Below, piece by piece: positions 17,925 to 26,485 of a stretch of DNA of 64,000 bases. Both the position numbers and the translations under genes were made by a program. The stretch's first letter is position 1; every line of letters begins with the position of its first letter. Under the pieces are notes generated by a model, which made no database searches, had not been told where the DNA came from, and saw only the letters and a program-made list of their open reading frames with translations. Source of the DNA: Flavobacterium sp. 1355 (GTDB taxonomy: Bacteria > Bacteroidota > Bacteroidia > Flavobacteriales > Flavobacteriaceae); assembly GCF_017833415.1 (NCBI RefSeq), contig NZ_JAFICC010000004.1, positions 248,001 through 312,000 of the forward strand. The letters run 5' to 3'.

Positions 17925-18055
17925 GATTCACAAAGTTTTCACAGAGCTACACTAAGATAATTTTAATTTTTTGAGCTTTAATCTAAATAAAATAATTAAA
18001 AAAACTTTGCGAATCTCTGTGAAAAACTTTGTGCAACTCTGCGGTAAAAAAACAA
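17925..18055. repeat. Imperfect inverted repeat of the ACAGAGATTCACAAAG family
   Basis: The left arm ACAGAGATTCACAAAGTTTT is mirrored by ACTTTGCGAATCTCTGTG and AAAACTTTGTGCAACTCTG on the right. The same family recurs at 18910-19015 and, more divergently, at 21215-21300, 38105-38185 and 52680-52790. It fills spacers and probably folds as a long hairpin at 3' ends. Confidence 0.75.
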
Positions 18056-18088
18056 TTCAACAACTTAAAAAACTGAAACAAAAATCAA

Positions 18089-18889
18089 ATGAAACAACTT
18101 ACAGATCAAATTGGTCAAATCCATTCTTTTGAGAAAACACCAAAACGAATCATTTCGTTAGTGCCATCTCAAACAGAATTGTTGTATGATTTGGGTTTAG
18201 AAGAAAAAATTATCGGAATAACGAAGTTCTGTGTGCATCCTTACCATTTCAAATCAACCAAAAAAGTTGTTGGCGGAACCAAGAAAATTCACTTCGAAAA
18301 AATAAAATTATTACAGCCGGATATTATCATTTGTAATAAAGAAGAAAATACAGAAGAAATCGTAAATCAATTAAGTGAAATTTGCCCGGTTTGGGTAACC
18401 AACATTATTACTATTGAAGATAATTTTCAAATGATTTCAGATTTCGGGCAAATCTTCAATTGCAGAACCGAAGCTCAAAAGTGGAACGACAAACTGGCTT
18501 TCGCTTTAAGCGATTTCAGAAAATATATTCAGGATATAGAAGTTAAAAAAGTGGCTTACTTTATTTGGAAAGATCCTTATATGGTTGCCGGAAATGATAC
18601 ATACATCAATGAATTATTAAAACTGAATCATTTTAGAAACATCTACGAAGACAAAGGTCGTTATCCTGAAATCGAGCTCAAAAAAATGCGATTAGAAGGC
18701 GATCCGGATTTGGTTTTTCTTTCCTCAGAACCTTATCCTTTTAAGGAAGAAGATGCTTTTGAAATCGGACGTTTTACGCACCACGCCAAAACTGTTTTTG
18801 TCGATGGAGAAATGTTCTCCTGGCACGGAAGCCGATTATTAAAGGCATTTCCTTATTTTAAATTACTTCATGAACGATTAAAGAGTTAG
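18089..18889 (+). CDS. Helical-backbone metal receptor (BtuF-like), no signal peptide
   Basis: The 266-residue protein has the two-lobe fold of cobalamin/siderophore-type binding proteins: KRIISLVPSQTELLYDLGL at the N-terminus, LLQPDIIICNKEENTEEIV in the middle and GDPDLVFLSSEPYPF near the end. It starts MKQLTDQIGQIHSFEKTPKR with no export signal, so it would be cytoplasmic unless the start is wrong; there is no open upstream extension. No permease or ATPase gene is adjacent. Substrate unknown (B12 or a metal chelate by family). Confidence 0.8.
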   Translation: MKQLTDQIGQIHSFEKTPKRIISLVPSQTELLYDLGLEEKIIGITKFCVHPYHFKSTKKVVGGTKKIHFEKIKLLQPDIIICNKEENTEEIVNQLSEICPVWVTNIITIEDNFQMISDFGQIFNCRTEAQKWNDKLAFALSDFRKYIQDIEVKKVAYFIWKDPYMVAGNDTYINELLKLNHFRNIYEDKGRYPEIELKKMRLEGDPDLVFLSSEPYPFKEEDAFEIGRFTHHAKTVFVDGEMFSWHGSRLLKAFPYFKLLHERLKS

Positions 18890-18909
18890 TTTTCAGGTTT
18901 TATGTAGAT

Positions 18910-19015
18910 TTTACCACAGAGATTCACAAAGTTTTTTCACAGAGATTCACAAAGTAATTATTTTTCCTTTGCGAAACTTTGCGTAACCTTTGTGAATCTC
19001 TGTGATATAAAAGCT
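18910..19015. repeat. Inverted repeat of the ACAGAGATTCACAAAG family
   Basis: ACAGAGATTCACAAAG occurs twice in tandem, then ACCTTTGTGAATCTCTGTG in inverse orientation. The repeat fills the space between the convergent metal-receptor and AraC genes and may act as a bidirectional terminator. Confidence 0.75.
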
Positions 19016-19030
19016 TAATCACACAACGGG

Positions 19031-19951
19031 TTAATTAAACGAGCTTCTAAATTCCAACGGTGATACGTTTGTTTTGCTTTTGAATAATTTATTAAAAGAT
19101 TGCGGATATTCAAATCCCAACTGAAAAGCAGTTTCGCTCACGCTTAAAGAAGTTGTAGTGAGGAGTTCTTTTGCTTTTTCAATAATTTTATTGTGAATAT
19201 GATGTTGCGTACTTTGCCCGGTTAAGGCGCGTAACATATCACTCAAATAATTGGGAGAAACATTTAATTCTTCCGATAGATAAGTTACGGTGGGCAATCC
19301 AAATTTTTGCACTTTATCACCTTCAAAATAGTTATCCAATAAATTTTCTAATTTGCTTAAAAGCGTGTTATTGGCAATTTTTCTAGTAAGGAATTGGCGG
19401 TTGTAAAAACGATTGCAATAATTAAGCAGCAGTTCGATGTGCGAAATCATGACGTCCTGACTAAAAGCATCAATAGACGAACAATATTCCTGTTCGATAT
19501 TTTTCATGATTCCGGTAATCATAGTTTGTTCTTTATCAGAAAGATGTAAAGCTTCGTTAACCGCATACGAAAAATAACCAAAATCTTTAATGTTTTTTGA
19601 TAAAGCATAATTTTGAATGAAATCAGGATGAATGACCAGCATTGCGCCATAAACGGCAGTGTCAACCGAAACTTCGGTAGAAATTACCTGGCCCGGCGAC
19701 ATAAACGTCATTACGCCTTCATCAAAATCATAAAAATTCTGTCCGTATTTCATTTTTCCGGTAAAACCTTTTTTAATGCATACAGTATAAAAAGAATACA
19801 CAACACTTTTGAGGTTATCATCAAAATGACAGGTTATTTTGCTTAAATCGACAAAGCTCACTAAAGGATGTTCCGGTTTTGGAATTTTTAGCAACGAATG
19901 TAATTCTGAAATAGACTGAATCGTATACGGAATATGAACTTCTTTTTTCAT
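19031..19951 (-). CDS. AraC-family regulator
   Basis: The 306-residue protein has an N-terminal cupin-like sensing domain (about 1-180, with GVMTFMSPGQVISTE) and a C-terminal AraC double HTH (about 205-305: VTYLSEELNVSPNYLSDML, LSVSETAFQLGFEYPQSFNK, KSKTNVSPLEFR). It follows the aldo/keto reductase gene by 85 bp on the same strand, so it may regulate it. Inducer unknown. Confidence 0.92.
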   Translation of the reverse strand: MKKEVHIPYTIQSISELHSLLKIPKPEHPLVSFVDLSKITCHFDDNLKSVVYSFYTVCIKKGFTGKMKYGQNFYDFDEGVMTFMSPGQVISTEVSVDTAVYGAMLVIHPDFIQNYALSKNIKDFGYFSYAVNEALHLSDKEQTMITGIMKNIEQEYCSSIDAFSQDVMISHIELLLNYCNRFYNRQFLTRKIANNTLLSKLENLLDNYFEGDKVQKFGLPTVTYLSEELNVSPNYLSDMLRALTGQSTQHHIHNKIIEKAKELLTTTSLSVSETAFQLGFEYPQSFNKLFKSKTNVSPLEFRSSFN

Positions 19952-20036
19952 GGCAAAATTTTTAAAGTATAATCAGGAAAGCCATCGTAAAGATAACTTT
20001 TCCTGATTAAATTATATAAGCAATTAGTTTAGTAAA

Positions 20037-21047
20037 TTATTGATCAATTCCGGCCATATTTGCAGCATCATATCTAGCACCAGTCTGAGTCCCAAGCGGA
20101 ATGATGGTTTCAAGATGGTTTATTTCTTCCGGACTTAAAACCATTTGTGCAGCAGCAATATTTTGTTCTACATATTTGACACGTTTTGTACCCGGAATCG
20201 ATAAAATGCCTTTTGAAGCAATCCACGAAAGTGCCAATTGCGAAGCGGTAATATTTTTTCCTGCTGCCATTTTTGTAATATCATTTACCAATTCTATATT
20301 TTTATAAAATTGTTCTCCCTGAAAGCGGGGAATTGCTTTTCTGAAATCATTTTCAGGAAAATCGTCTGGTGTTTTGATATCTCCGGAAATAAAACCTCTG
20401 CCAAGTGGAGAGTAAGCAACAAATCCTATTTCTAATTCCTTTAAAGTATCTAAAATTCCGGCTTCTTCAACCGTTCTCTCAAATAAGGAATACTCAGTCT
20501 GGACAGCGGTTAAAGGATGAATTTTATGTGCTTTCCGAATCGTTTCTGATGAAACTTCCGATAACCCAATGTAACCCACTTTTCCTTCTTTTACCAAATC
20601 TGCCATAGCTTCGACTGTTTCTTCAATTGGCGTGTTCGGATCAAGACGGTGTAAATAGTACAGATCGATATAATCTGTGCCCAAGTTTTTCAGGGAACGT
20701 TCTACCGCTTTTTTCACGTATTCTTTTTTGCCGTTAAAATTCCAGGTTAATTGTTCGTTATCATCGATTTCATAACCAAATTTTGTAGCAATAGTATAGA
20801 AATTACGATTGCCTTTTATAGCCTTTGCTATTAATCTTTCATTTAATAACGGACCATATAAATCTGCAGTGTCCAGAAAATTTCCACCTAATTCCAATGA
20901 TCGATGAATTGTGGCAATAGCTTCTTTTTCGTCGGCTTTGCCATAAATATCCATTCCGGCGATCTGAGTCATTCCCATACACCCTAAACCAATATTAGGA
21001 ACCACAAGTCCCTGATTTCCTAAATTTATTTTTTTAATTGTATCCAT
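20037..21047 (-). CDS. Aldo/keto reductase
   Basis: The 336-residue NADPH-dependent reductase has a TIM-barrel fold. The catalytic tetrad is visible: Asp and Tyr in FLDTADLYGP, Lys in IATKFGYE, His in YYLHRLDPN. NADPH-binding motifs are VAYSPLGRGF and IPGTKRVKYVEQNIAAA. It belongs to the group of general stress aldo/keto reductases (YqkF/IolS-like). Its partner is the AraC gene immediately downstream. The start (MDTIKKINLGNQGLVVP) gives the usual length. Confidence 0.93.
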   Translation of the reverse strand: MDTIKKINLGNQGLVVPNIGLGCMGMTQIAGMDIYGKADEKEAIATIHRSLELGGNFLDTADLYGPLLNERLIAKAIKGNRNFYTIATKFGYEIDDNEQLTWNFNGKKEYVKKAVERSLKNLGTDYIDLYYLHRLDPNTPIEETVEAMADLVKEGKVGYIGLSEVSSETIRKAHKIHPLTAVQTEYSLFERTVEEAGILDTLKELEIGFVAYSPLGRGFISGDIKTPDDFPENDFRKAIPRFQGEQFYKNIELVNDITKMAAGKNITASQLALSWIASKGILSIPGTKRVKYVEQNIAAAQMVLSPEEINHLETIIPLGTQTGARYDAANMAGIDQ

Positions 21048-21349
21048 AACTAGTTTATTTTAATTATAATTATAATACAAAGTTCCGTTAAGTATAACAT
21101 TATAAAGTAGCCAAATCCCTTGTAGTTGTATCCAAATAGAAGGACGGGAAAGTTTCAGGTTTTCTTTGTTTCAGGTTCAAGTTTAATTGTGTTGATTTAA
21201 TTGCGATTTCTACGACAGATTCCACAAAAGTTTTCACAACTTACATGGAGTAATTTAGAGGGATATTATAAAAGCTTGCGCATCTCTGTGGAAAGATTAT
21301 TCAAGTATAGCAACCTGAAATTTGAAGCTAAAAAATCAAAAAGTTTATA

Positions 21350-21386
21350 AAAAAAGAATGCCGGCATCTCGTAGACGCCGGCATCA
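21350..21386 (-). terminator. Orphan terminator hairpin
   Basis: ATGCCGGC / GCCGGCAT forms the base of a stem that continues through TCT/AGA. On the minus strand it is followed by TTCTTTTTTTAT. The nearest minus-strand gene it could serve is none, since the catalase gene is on the plus strand. Confidence 0.65.
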
Positions 21387-21550
21387 TTTAACTAACCAAA
21401 ACCAAAATAATAAATAACCAGTTTATTACATTACAAAGGTCAGACATATATCAATGTATTGATGTTAAGGTTTTGTTATTACTTTGTTGGACATAAGTTA
21501 AGATTTATAAATGCTTCATTTTGCAGTTTTTATAAGCAAACATAGCTTTT

Positions 21551-21574
21551 GATTATTAAAATATAATAACAATC
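21551..21574. promoter_or_regulatory. Candidate operator upstream of catalase
   Basis: GATTATTA-N8-TAACAATC is a dyad (7 of 8 positions paired). The half-sequence TTTTGATTATTAA is repeated about 30 bp downstream at 21577-21589. Both lie upstream of the -7 box at 21609, where an activator such as OxyR could bind. The sequence does not match the E. coli OxyR consensus, so the regulator is open. Confidence 0.4.
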
Positions 21575-21608
21575 AATTTTGATTATTAATATCAAAGTGT
21601 TTTGTTTG

Positions 21609-21616
21609 TATATTTG
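21609..21616 (+). promoter_or_regulatory. -7 box of catalase gene (TATATTTG)
   Basis: TATATTTG fits TAnnTTTG, 24 bp upstream of the ATG at 21640. No TTG at -33; the AT-rich repeats described upstream occupy that position. Confidence 0.65.
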
Positions 21617-21639
21617 ATAAAACATTAAATATCAGCAAC

Positions 21640-23118
21640 ATGGATTCAAACAAAAAATTAACAACTGCTACAGGTACCCCTGTTGCAGACAATCAAAACA
21701 TTCAGACTGCAGGACCTCGTGGTCCCGTTTTATTACAGGATTTTTGGTTTCTAGAAAAGATGGCACACTTTGATCGCGAAGTGATTCCCGAAAGACGAAT
21801 GCACGCAAAAGGATCTGGTGCTTACGGAACTTTTACAGTAACTCATGATATTACAAAATATACGAGAGCTGATTTGTTTTCTGAAATTGGTAAAAAAACA
21901 GATATGTTTGTACGCTTTTCTACTGTTGCAGGAGAAAGAGGCGCTGCCGATGCCGAAAGAGATATTCGTGGTTTTGCCATGAAATTTTACACTAATGAAG
22001 GAAATTGGGATTTGGTAGGAAACAATACACCGGTTTTCTTTTTTCGTGATCCTATGAAATTCCCTGATTTAAATCATGCAGTAAAACGTGATCCAAAAAC
22101 CAATTTGAGAAGTGCTGATAACAATTGGGATTTTTGGACATTATTGCCTGAAGCTTTACACCAGATCACTATTGTAATGAGTGACAGGGGAATTCCGAAA
22201 AGCTACAGACAAATGCATGGTTTCGGAAGCCATACTTTTAGCTTTTTAAATTCTAAGAATGAAAGACACTGGGTTAAATTTCACTTTGTATCGCAACAGG
22301 GTATCGAAAACTTATCTGATGAAGAAGCAGCCGTATTGGTTGGTGGCGACAGAGAAAGTCATCAGAGAGATTTATTTAATGCCATTGAAGACGGAAATTT
22401 CCCTAAATGGAAAATGTTTGTTCAGATCATGACTGAAGAACAGGCTAATAATTATCGTTTTCATCCTTTTGATTTAACTAAGGTTTGGTTAAAAGGTGAT
22501 TTTCCGTTAATTCCTGTTGGAGAATTTGAATTAAATAAAAATCCCGAAAACTATTTCGCCGAAGTAGAACAGGCTGCCTTTAATCCTGCGCACGTTGTTC
22601 CGGGAATTAGTTTTTCTCCGGATAAAATGCTGCAAGGGCGTTTGTTTTCTTATGGAGATGCCCATCGTTACCGTTTAGGAGTAAACAATTTTCAGATTCC
22701 TGTAAACTCATCAAGATGTCCTTACAATACTTTTCACAGAGACGGGGCAATGCGTGTAGACGGAAACAATGGAGGCCGAAAACATTATGAACCAAACAGT
22801 TTTGGAGAATGGCAGGAACAGCCAGAGTTTAAAGAACCACCATTGGCACTGCACGGAGATGCCTATGCCTATAATTTCAGAGAAGATGACAACGATTATT
22901 TTACGCAGCCAGGATTATTATTCCGTTTACTGACCGAAGAGAAAAAACAATTGTTGTTCAAAAACACTGCTGCACAAGTAGGAGGAGCGCAATTATTTAT
23001 CCAGATTCGTCATATTAGAAACTGTTACAAAGCCGATCCCGCTTATGGAGAAGGAGTTGCAAATGCTTTAGGATTAACCATGGAGCAGGTACACAGTTTT
23101 GCAGATCCAAGAGTGTGA
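21640..23118 (+). CDS. katA: Haem catalase (small-subunit clade 3 type)
   Basis: The 492-residue product degrades hydrogen peroxide. The catalytic His is in [14 protein letters not shown], the distal Asn in [14 protein letters not shown], and the proximal haem Tyr in [14 protein letters not shown]. Length and [20 protein letters not shown] are typical of clade 3 catalases. No signal peptide, so cytoplasmic. Monocistronic, with a hairpin terminator at 23201-23233 and a probable regulated promoter upstream. Confidence 0.97.
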   Translation: MDSNKKLTTATGTPVADNQNIQTAGPRGPVLLQDFWFLEKMAHFDREVIPERRMHAKGSGAYGTFTVTHDITKYTRADLFSEIGKKTDMFVRFSTVAGERGAADAERDIRGFAMKFYTNEGNWDLVGNNTPVFFFRDPMKFPDLNHAVKRDPKTNLRSADNNWDFWTLLPEALHQITIVMSDRGIPKSYRQMHGFGSHTFSFLNSKNERHWVKFHFVSQQGIENLSDEEAAVLVGGDRESHQRDLFNAIEDGNFPKWKMFVQIMTEEQANNYRFHPFDLTKVWLKGDFPLIPVGEFELNKNPENYFAEVEQAAFNPAHVVPGISFSPDKMLQGRLFSYGDAHRYRLGVNNFQIPVNSSRCPYNTFHRDGAMRVDGNNGGRKHYEPNSFGEWQEQPEFKEPPLALHGDAYAYNFREDDNDYFTQPGLLFRLLTEEKKQLLFKNTAAQVGGAQLFIQIRHIRNCYKADPAYGEGVANALGLTMEQVHSFADPRV

Positions 23119-23130
23119 TTTTTTTTTTTT

Positions 23131-23299
23131 GAGGTTCTGAGATGCTAAGGGACTAAGATTCTGAGTTTAGATTCAGATGTTCAAGGCATAATAAACAAAT
23201 AAAGCCCGACAGATTAAACCTGTCGGGCTTCTTATTTATAGTCAAACCTAAAAACCTTAGCATCTTAGTCCCTCAGAACCTTAGAACCTCAGAACCTTA
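23131..23299. repeat. Inverted repeat with nested terminator between katA and purU
   Basis: GAGGTTCTGAGATGCTAAGG (left) is mirrored by CCTTAGCATCTTAGTCCCTC and AGAACCTCAGAACCTT (right). Inside is AAGCCCGACAG / CTGTCGGGCTT (23201-23233). It separates two convergent genes and can terminate both. Confidence 0.8.
23201..23233. terminator. Bidirectional terminator katA / purU
   Basis: AAAGCCCGACAG and CTGTCGGGCTT form a strong stem with loop ATTAAAC and TTC/TTATTT following. Confidence 0.8.
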
Positions 23300-24151
23300 A
23301 GAAAAAACCACTGTTTTATTGCTGTAAACCATTGTCTTACGTTCAGAATGAAGTTTGATAGCGCGTGCCAGAACAATACGCTCCAAATCACGTCCTTTCA
23401 TAATAAAATCTTCCACAGAGTGAATGTGTGACACCCTGGCAATATCCTGTTCGATAATCGGGCCTTCGTCTAATTCTTCAGTAACATAATGACTAGTTGC
23501 TCCAATAATTTTTACACCACGTTTAAAAGCGGAGTGATAGGGTTTTGCACCCGGAAAAGCCGGTAAAAAGGAATGATGGATATTGATGATTTTGTTTTCG
23601 TAAAGCGAAATCAGTTTTGGAGTAATTATCTGCATGTAACGCGCCAAAACAATAAAATTGATTTGATATTTTTTCAGCAGTTCAATTTGTTTGGCTTCAC
23701 CTTCGTCCTTGTTTTCTTTTGTAAAAGGCACACAGTGAAACGGAATATCAAATCGCTCTGCAATAGATCTTAAATCGTTATGATTGCTAATAATTACCGG
23801 AATTTCAACATTTAATTCTCCCGCGCTGTAACGGCCTAAAATATCAAAAAGGCAATGATCGTATTTTGACACAAATAGGGCCATTTTTGGTTTTTGTTCC
23901 TGATTATACAAATCCCACGACATGCTAAAATCGGCAGCAATAGTTTGATTAAAATCTTCTTTTAAGCGTTCAATAGTAATGTGGTGATTCGTTAATTCAC
24001 ATTCTAATCGCATAAAAAATACATTTTGCTCTACATCAACATGTTGGTCAATGTAAGTAATATTTCCTTCTACTTTTGCAATAAAGGTAGTGACTGCTGC
24101 AATAATTCCTTTTTGGTCTTTGCAATGAATCAGAATGGTAATTTTTTGCAT
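23297..24151 (-). CDS. purU: Formyltetrahydrofolate deformylase
   Basis: The 284-residue enzyme hydrolyses 10-formyl-THF to formate and THF, balancing one-carbon units and supplying formate for purine synthesis. An N-terminal ACT domain (1-80, ILIHCKDQKGIIAAVTTFIA) is followed by a formyltransferase-type hydrolase domain (about 85-280). It carries the catalytic His in INIHHSFLPAFPG and Asp in LDEGPIIEQD. The shape and length separate it from PurN, which lacks the ACT domain. Confidence 0.95.
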   Translation of the reverse strand: MQKITILIHCKDQKGIIAAVTTFIAKVEGNITYIDQHVDVEQNVFFMRLECELTNHHITIERLKEDFNQTIAADFSMSWDLYNQEQKPKMALFVSKYDHCLFDILGRYSAGELNVEIPVIISNHNDLRSIAERFDIPFHCVPFTKENKDEGEAKQIELLKKYQINFIVLARYMQIITPKLISLYENKIINIHHSFLPAFPGAKPYHSAFKRGVKIIGATSHYVTEELDEGPIIEQDIARVSHIHSVEDFIMKGRDLERIVLARAIKLHSERKTMVYSNKTVVFS

Positions 24152-24254
24152 TGTTTTGGTTGGTTTGTTATAGTTTTTTTGTTTTGCAGCTTAAGTGCAA
24201 AGTCCGAAAAGCTTTGAACCTTTGGAACTCTGCACCTTTGAACCTTCGAAAAAA

Positions 24255-24971
24255 TTATTTTCCGTCCTGCATTGCAAAAACGCTTTTCAATAAAGGCGTT
24301 GTTCTTTCACTGATATTATTACGGATTTCTTTTTCTTCAACAGCAATCATCTTAAAAACACCGACAAGAGCTTTATTTGTTGTGTAATCAGTTAAATCAG
24401 GATTTACCTTTTTAACCAACGGAATCGTATTGTATTTATTGATGATTTTTGTCCAAACGACATCAGCACCCACTTTTTGGAATGAACTTTTAATCACAGG
24501 ATTAAATTTTCCGTATAATGCTGTAGTGGTACTATTTTGCAAATAACTTGTAGCAGCACTATCGTTGCCCAGCAAAATATTTTTGGCATCAGTAAAAGAC
24601 ATATTTTTTACAGCAGTAACAAATATCGGAGTTGCTTCTTTTACAGCATCTTCGGCAGCTCGGTTCAGTACTTTAATTCCTTCATCGGCCAACGAGCCAA
24701 GACCTACTTTTCTAAGTGTTGCATCTACTTTCTGCAGTTCTTCGGGCATAAGAATTTTTACCGCTTCGTTTTTATAAAAACCGTCTACTGCAGTCAGTTT
24801 ACTTACTTGTTGCGTAATACCTTTGTTTAAGGCTTCTCTCAGTCCGGCAGCAATATCAACACCTCCAACGCCGGGTATTTGCGATAATTGTGGTAATTGG
24901 TTTAGTGTTTGCTGCATCTCAGCACATGATGTAAGTGAAAATGCAAACGCAAGAATAATAATCTTTTTCAT
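24255..24971 (-). CDS. DUF4197 lipoprotein
   Basis: The 238-residue product has the signal MKKIIILAFAFSLTSC with lipobox Cys at 16. The mature part shows the DUF4197 pattern: GLREALNKGITQQVSKL, FYKNEAVKILMPEELQKV, TDAKNILLGNDSAATSYLQN and a C-terminal helix. It is a periplasmic, all-helical family of unknown function. A short repeat (24190-24250) lies between it and purU. Confidence 0.88.
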   Translation of the reverse strand: MKKIIILAFAFSLTSCAEMQQTLNQLPQLSQIPGVGGVDIAAGLREALNKGITQQVSKLTAVDGFYKNEAVKILMPEELQKVDATLRKVGLGSLADEGIKVLNRAAEDAVKEATPIFVTAVKNMSFTDAKNILLGNDSAATSYLQNSTTTALYGKFNPVIKSSFQKVGADVVWTKIINKYNTIPLVKKVNPDLTDYTTNKALVGVFKMIAVEEKEIRNNISERTTPLLKSVFAMQDGK

Positions 24972-25061
24972 TTATTGGGGATTTATTAGTTTCAAAAATA
25001 CTACTTATTCAAAAATAAAGCCACAATTTTATTTCAGGAGCACAAACATTTTGTTTCATAA

Positions 25062-25158
25062 TTAACAATAGTCCCGCTATCATTCCAAATCTTTTGTGCC
25101 AACAATAGCAATGCAGAGTGGCACAAAAGGATTTTCCCTTCTATCGGGGCTAGATTAG
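25062..25158 (-). ncRNA. Structured RNA or repeat candidate (flavobacterial hairpin element)
   Basis: Read on the minus strand: TAGCCCCGATAGAAGGGAAA, then AATCCTTTTGTGCCA, a loop, TGGCACAAAAGATTT and finally GATAGCGGGACTA. The inner arms pair over 11-14 bases (CTTTTGTGCCA / TGGCACAAAAG) and the outer ATAGC/GCTAT regions pair too. Conserved CCCCGATAGAAG...ATAGCGGGA elements recur in flavobacterial genomes. It could be the Flavo-1 motif or a REP-like repeat; I cannot tell without a covariance search. It sits just downstream of the minus-strand gene at 25181. Confidence 0.55.
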
Positions 25159-25180
25159 CGGTTTTCGTTTTTTTATGAAA

Positions 25181-25756
25181 TTAAGGCCAGTACTTTCTAA
25201 TATTGTACTCCCAATATATTTTACTCGAAATATATCGGGGCTTGTCTTCATTTACAGGCAGGTGATTAGAATCCAGAAGCTGAATTCTGATGATTTTTTC
25301 GCTGCTATCGTCTTTCATGTCAATATTGCCTTCTGCCTCATCAATAATTTTCTTTTTCCGAAGATATAATTCCGGTTTTTCAATAATAAAAATTATTGTA
25401 GCTTCATTTTCTGATTCCCTTTCTCCGGCAGGTTTTCCGTTTATATCATAAGTATCAATCCTTTGAAGAAAATTTTTCTCATAATAAAAAAGCTGGTATA
25501 CCATTCTGCTATGAAGAAGCTGCGGCTTATGATTAAAAAGGCGAAACCTCAAAACCTGATTTTTGGGATTCGTATATTCAATAGTCCCATTTCCGTTTTT
25601 ATCCACATAATTGGATAAAACCCTGAACGGTTTTGAAAAAGCTTCAATACCATTCGCATACACACCATATCTGTTTTGAGACTGAATACCAAATGACAGA
25701 GTCAGAAAGAAAAATAGAAATATTCTAAAATTCTGATTTTGCAGTATTTTCATCAA
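25181..25756 (-). CDS. Hypothetical secreted protein
   Basis: The 191-residue product has a signal peptide ending near FGIQSQN (about residue 27). The mature part is beta-rich and ends in a basic YISSKIYWEYNIRKYWP tail. No motif recognised. Its start lies 9 bp after the stop of the Coa1-like gene, so it is second in a two-gene operon. Predicted periplasmic. Confidence 0.65.
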   Translation of the reverse strand: MMKILQNQNFRIFLFFFLTLSFGIQSQNRYGVYANGIEAFSKPFRVLSNYVDKNGNGTIEYTNPKNQVLRFRLFNHKPQLLHSRMVYQLFYYEKNFLQRIDTYDINGKPAGERESENEATIIFIIEKPELYLRKKKIIDEAEGNIDMKDDSSEKIIRIQLLDSNHLPVNEDKPRYISSKIYWEYNIRKYWP

Positions 25757-25765
25757 ATAATGAGT

Positions 25766-26185
25766 TTATTTTTCCAGCAAATTAATCTCTTCGTCTGTTG
25801 CGTTTACATAGACCGACAATTCATCAAAATTCCATTTTACTTTTTTGTGTGCAACTACAAATAAAACTCCGGTTCCTTTTGAGCCTTTTATCGGAATTTC
25901 TAAATTACAATTTCCGGTGTTGCCGCTTGTATTAATGCTTCCGGAAACCATTCCGTCTTTCTCAATAGCGGTTCCTAATTTTTGAATTACAATTTCGTTG
26001 TGCTGTGCTTTATTCATGGCCTCTTTATAAGCATCAGAATTGGTCATCATTGATGTAACCCCATAGAAAAGACCTCCAATAAACAAACAGAAAAGTAAAA
26101 TAAGGCTTAAGCATCCTGTAGGAACAAACCATTTCCAGTTTCTGTCCCACCAGTTTTTCTTGGGCTGATAGTAATCTTCAGACAT
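25766..26185 (-). CDS. Coa1-family membrane protein
   Basis: The 139-residue product has one transmembrane helix at about 20-42 (GCLSLILLFCLFIGGLFYGV) and a C-terminal domain (IVIQKLGTAIEKDGMVSG, NLEIPIKGSKGTGVLFVVAH) that matches the Coa1-like pattern. Family proteins were first known from mitochondrial cytochrome oxidase assembly, but the many bacterial members are mostly uncharacterised. First gene of a pair with the secreted protein downstream. Confidence 0.7.
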   Translation of the reverse strand: MSEDYYQPKKNWWDRNWKWFVPTGCLSLILLFCLFIGGLFYGVTSMMTNSDAYKEAMNKAQHNEIVIQKLGTAIEKDGMVSGSINTSGNTGNCNLEIPIKGSKGTGVLFVVAHKKVKWNFDELSVYVNATDEEINLLEK

Positions 26186-26264
26186 ACATTTAAAATTTCA
26201 GTTAATGAGTGAAAGATATAATTATTTCTTGTGTAATAGCCAGTATTTATATGATCAATAAAAA

Positions 26265-26432
26265 TTATTTTTTTAAAATTTGTTCAATATCCGTATCGCA
26301 TTCATTTATTAAATCATAAAAGCCGATATGTACTTCCTGATTATATTTCCAAAGAAGGTCTGTTCCATAAGGAGCATCAAATAACTCTAAAAGTACTGGA
26401 GCTATTTTGTAAATTGACTCTGCGCTTTTAAA
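26265..26432 (-). pseudogene. C-terminal gene remnant, no start codon
   Basis: A minus-strand frame encodes about 54 residues (KSAESIYKIAPVLLELFDAP ... EQILKK, stop at 26265-26267) with good protein-like composition. It contains no Met and is cut off upstream by the A-rich terminator of the SGNH gene (26433-26466). It looks like the surviving 3' end of a gene replaced by a recombination event. Parent family not recognised. Confidence 0.55.
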
Positions 26433-26466
26433 AAAAAAATCATCTCATAAAATTATAAGATGATTT
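26433..26466 (-). terminator. Terminator of the SGNH-hydrolase gene
   Basis: AAATCATCT / AGATGATTT stem followed on the minus strand by ten T. It ends the gene at 26486-27352. Confidence 0.85.
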
Positions 26467-26485
26467 AAATTTTGTTATCTGATTT

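Larger units (their letters stand above)
21048..21639. other. Intergenic region: inverted repeat, orphan terminator, catalase promoter
   Basis: The 592-bp spacer carries a degraded ACAGATTCCACAAAAG-type repeat (about 21215-21300), a strong hairpin at 21350-21386 whose T-run points minus, and the catalase regulatory region (21549-21616). No protein gene above 30 codons is convincing. The hairpin has no gene to terminate on the minus strand, so a small RNA is possible. Confidence 0.5.
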
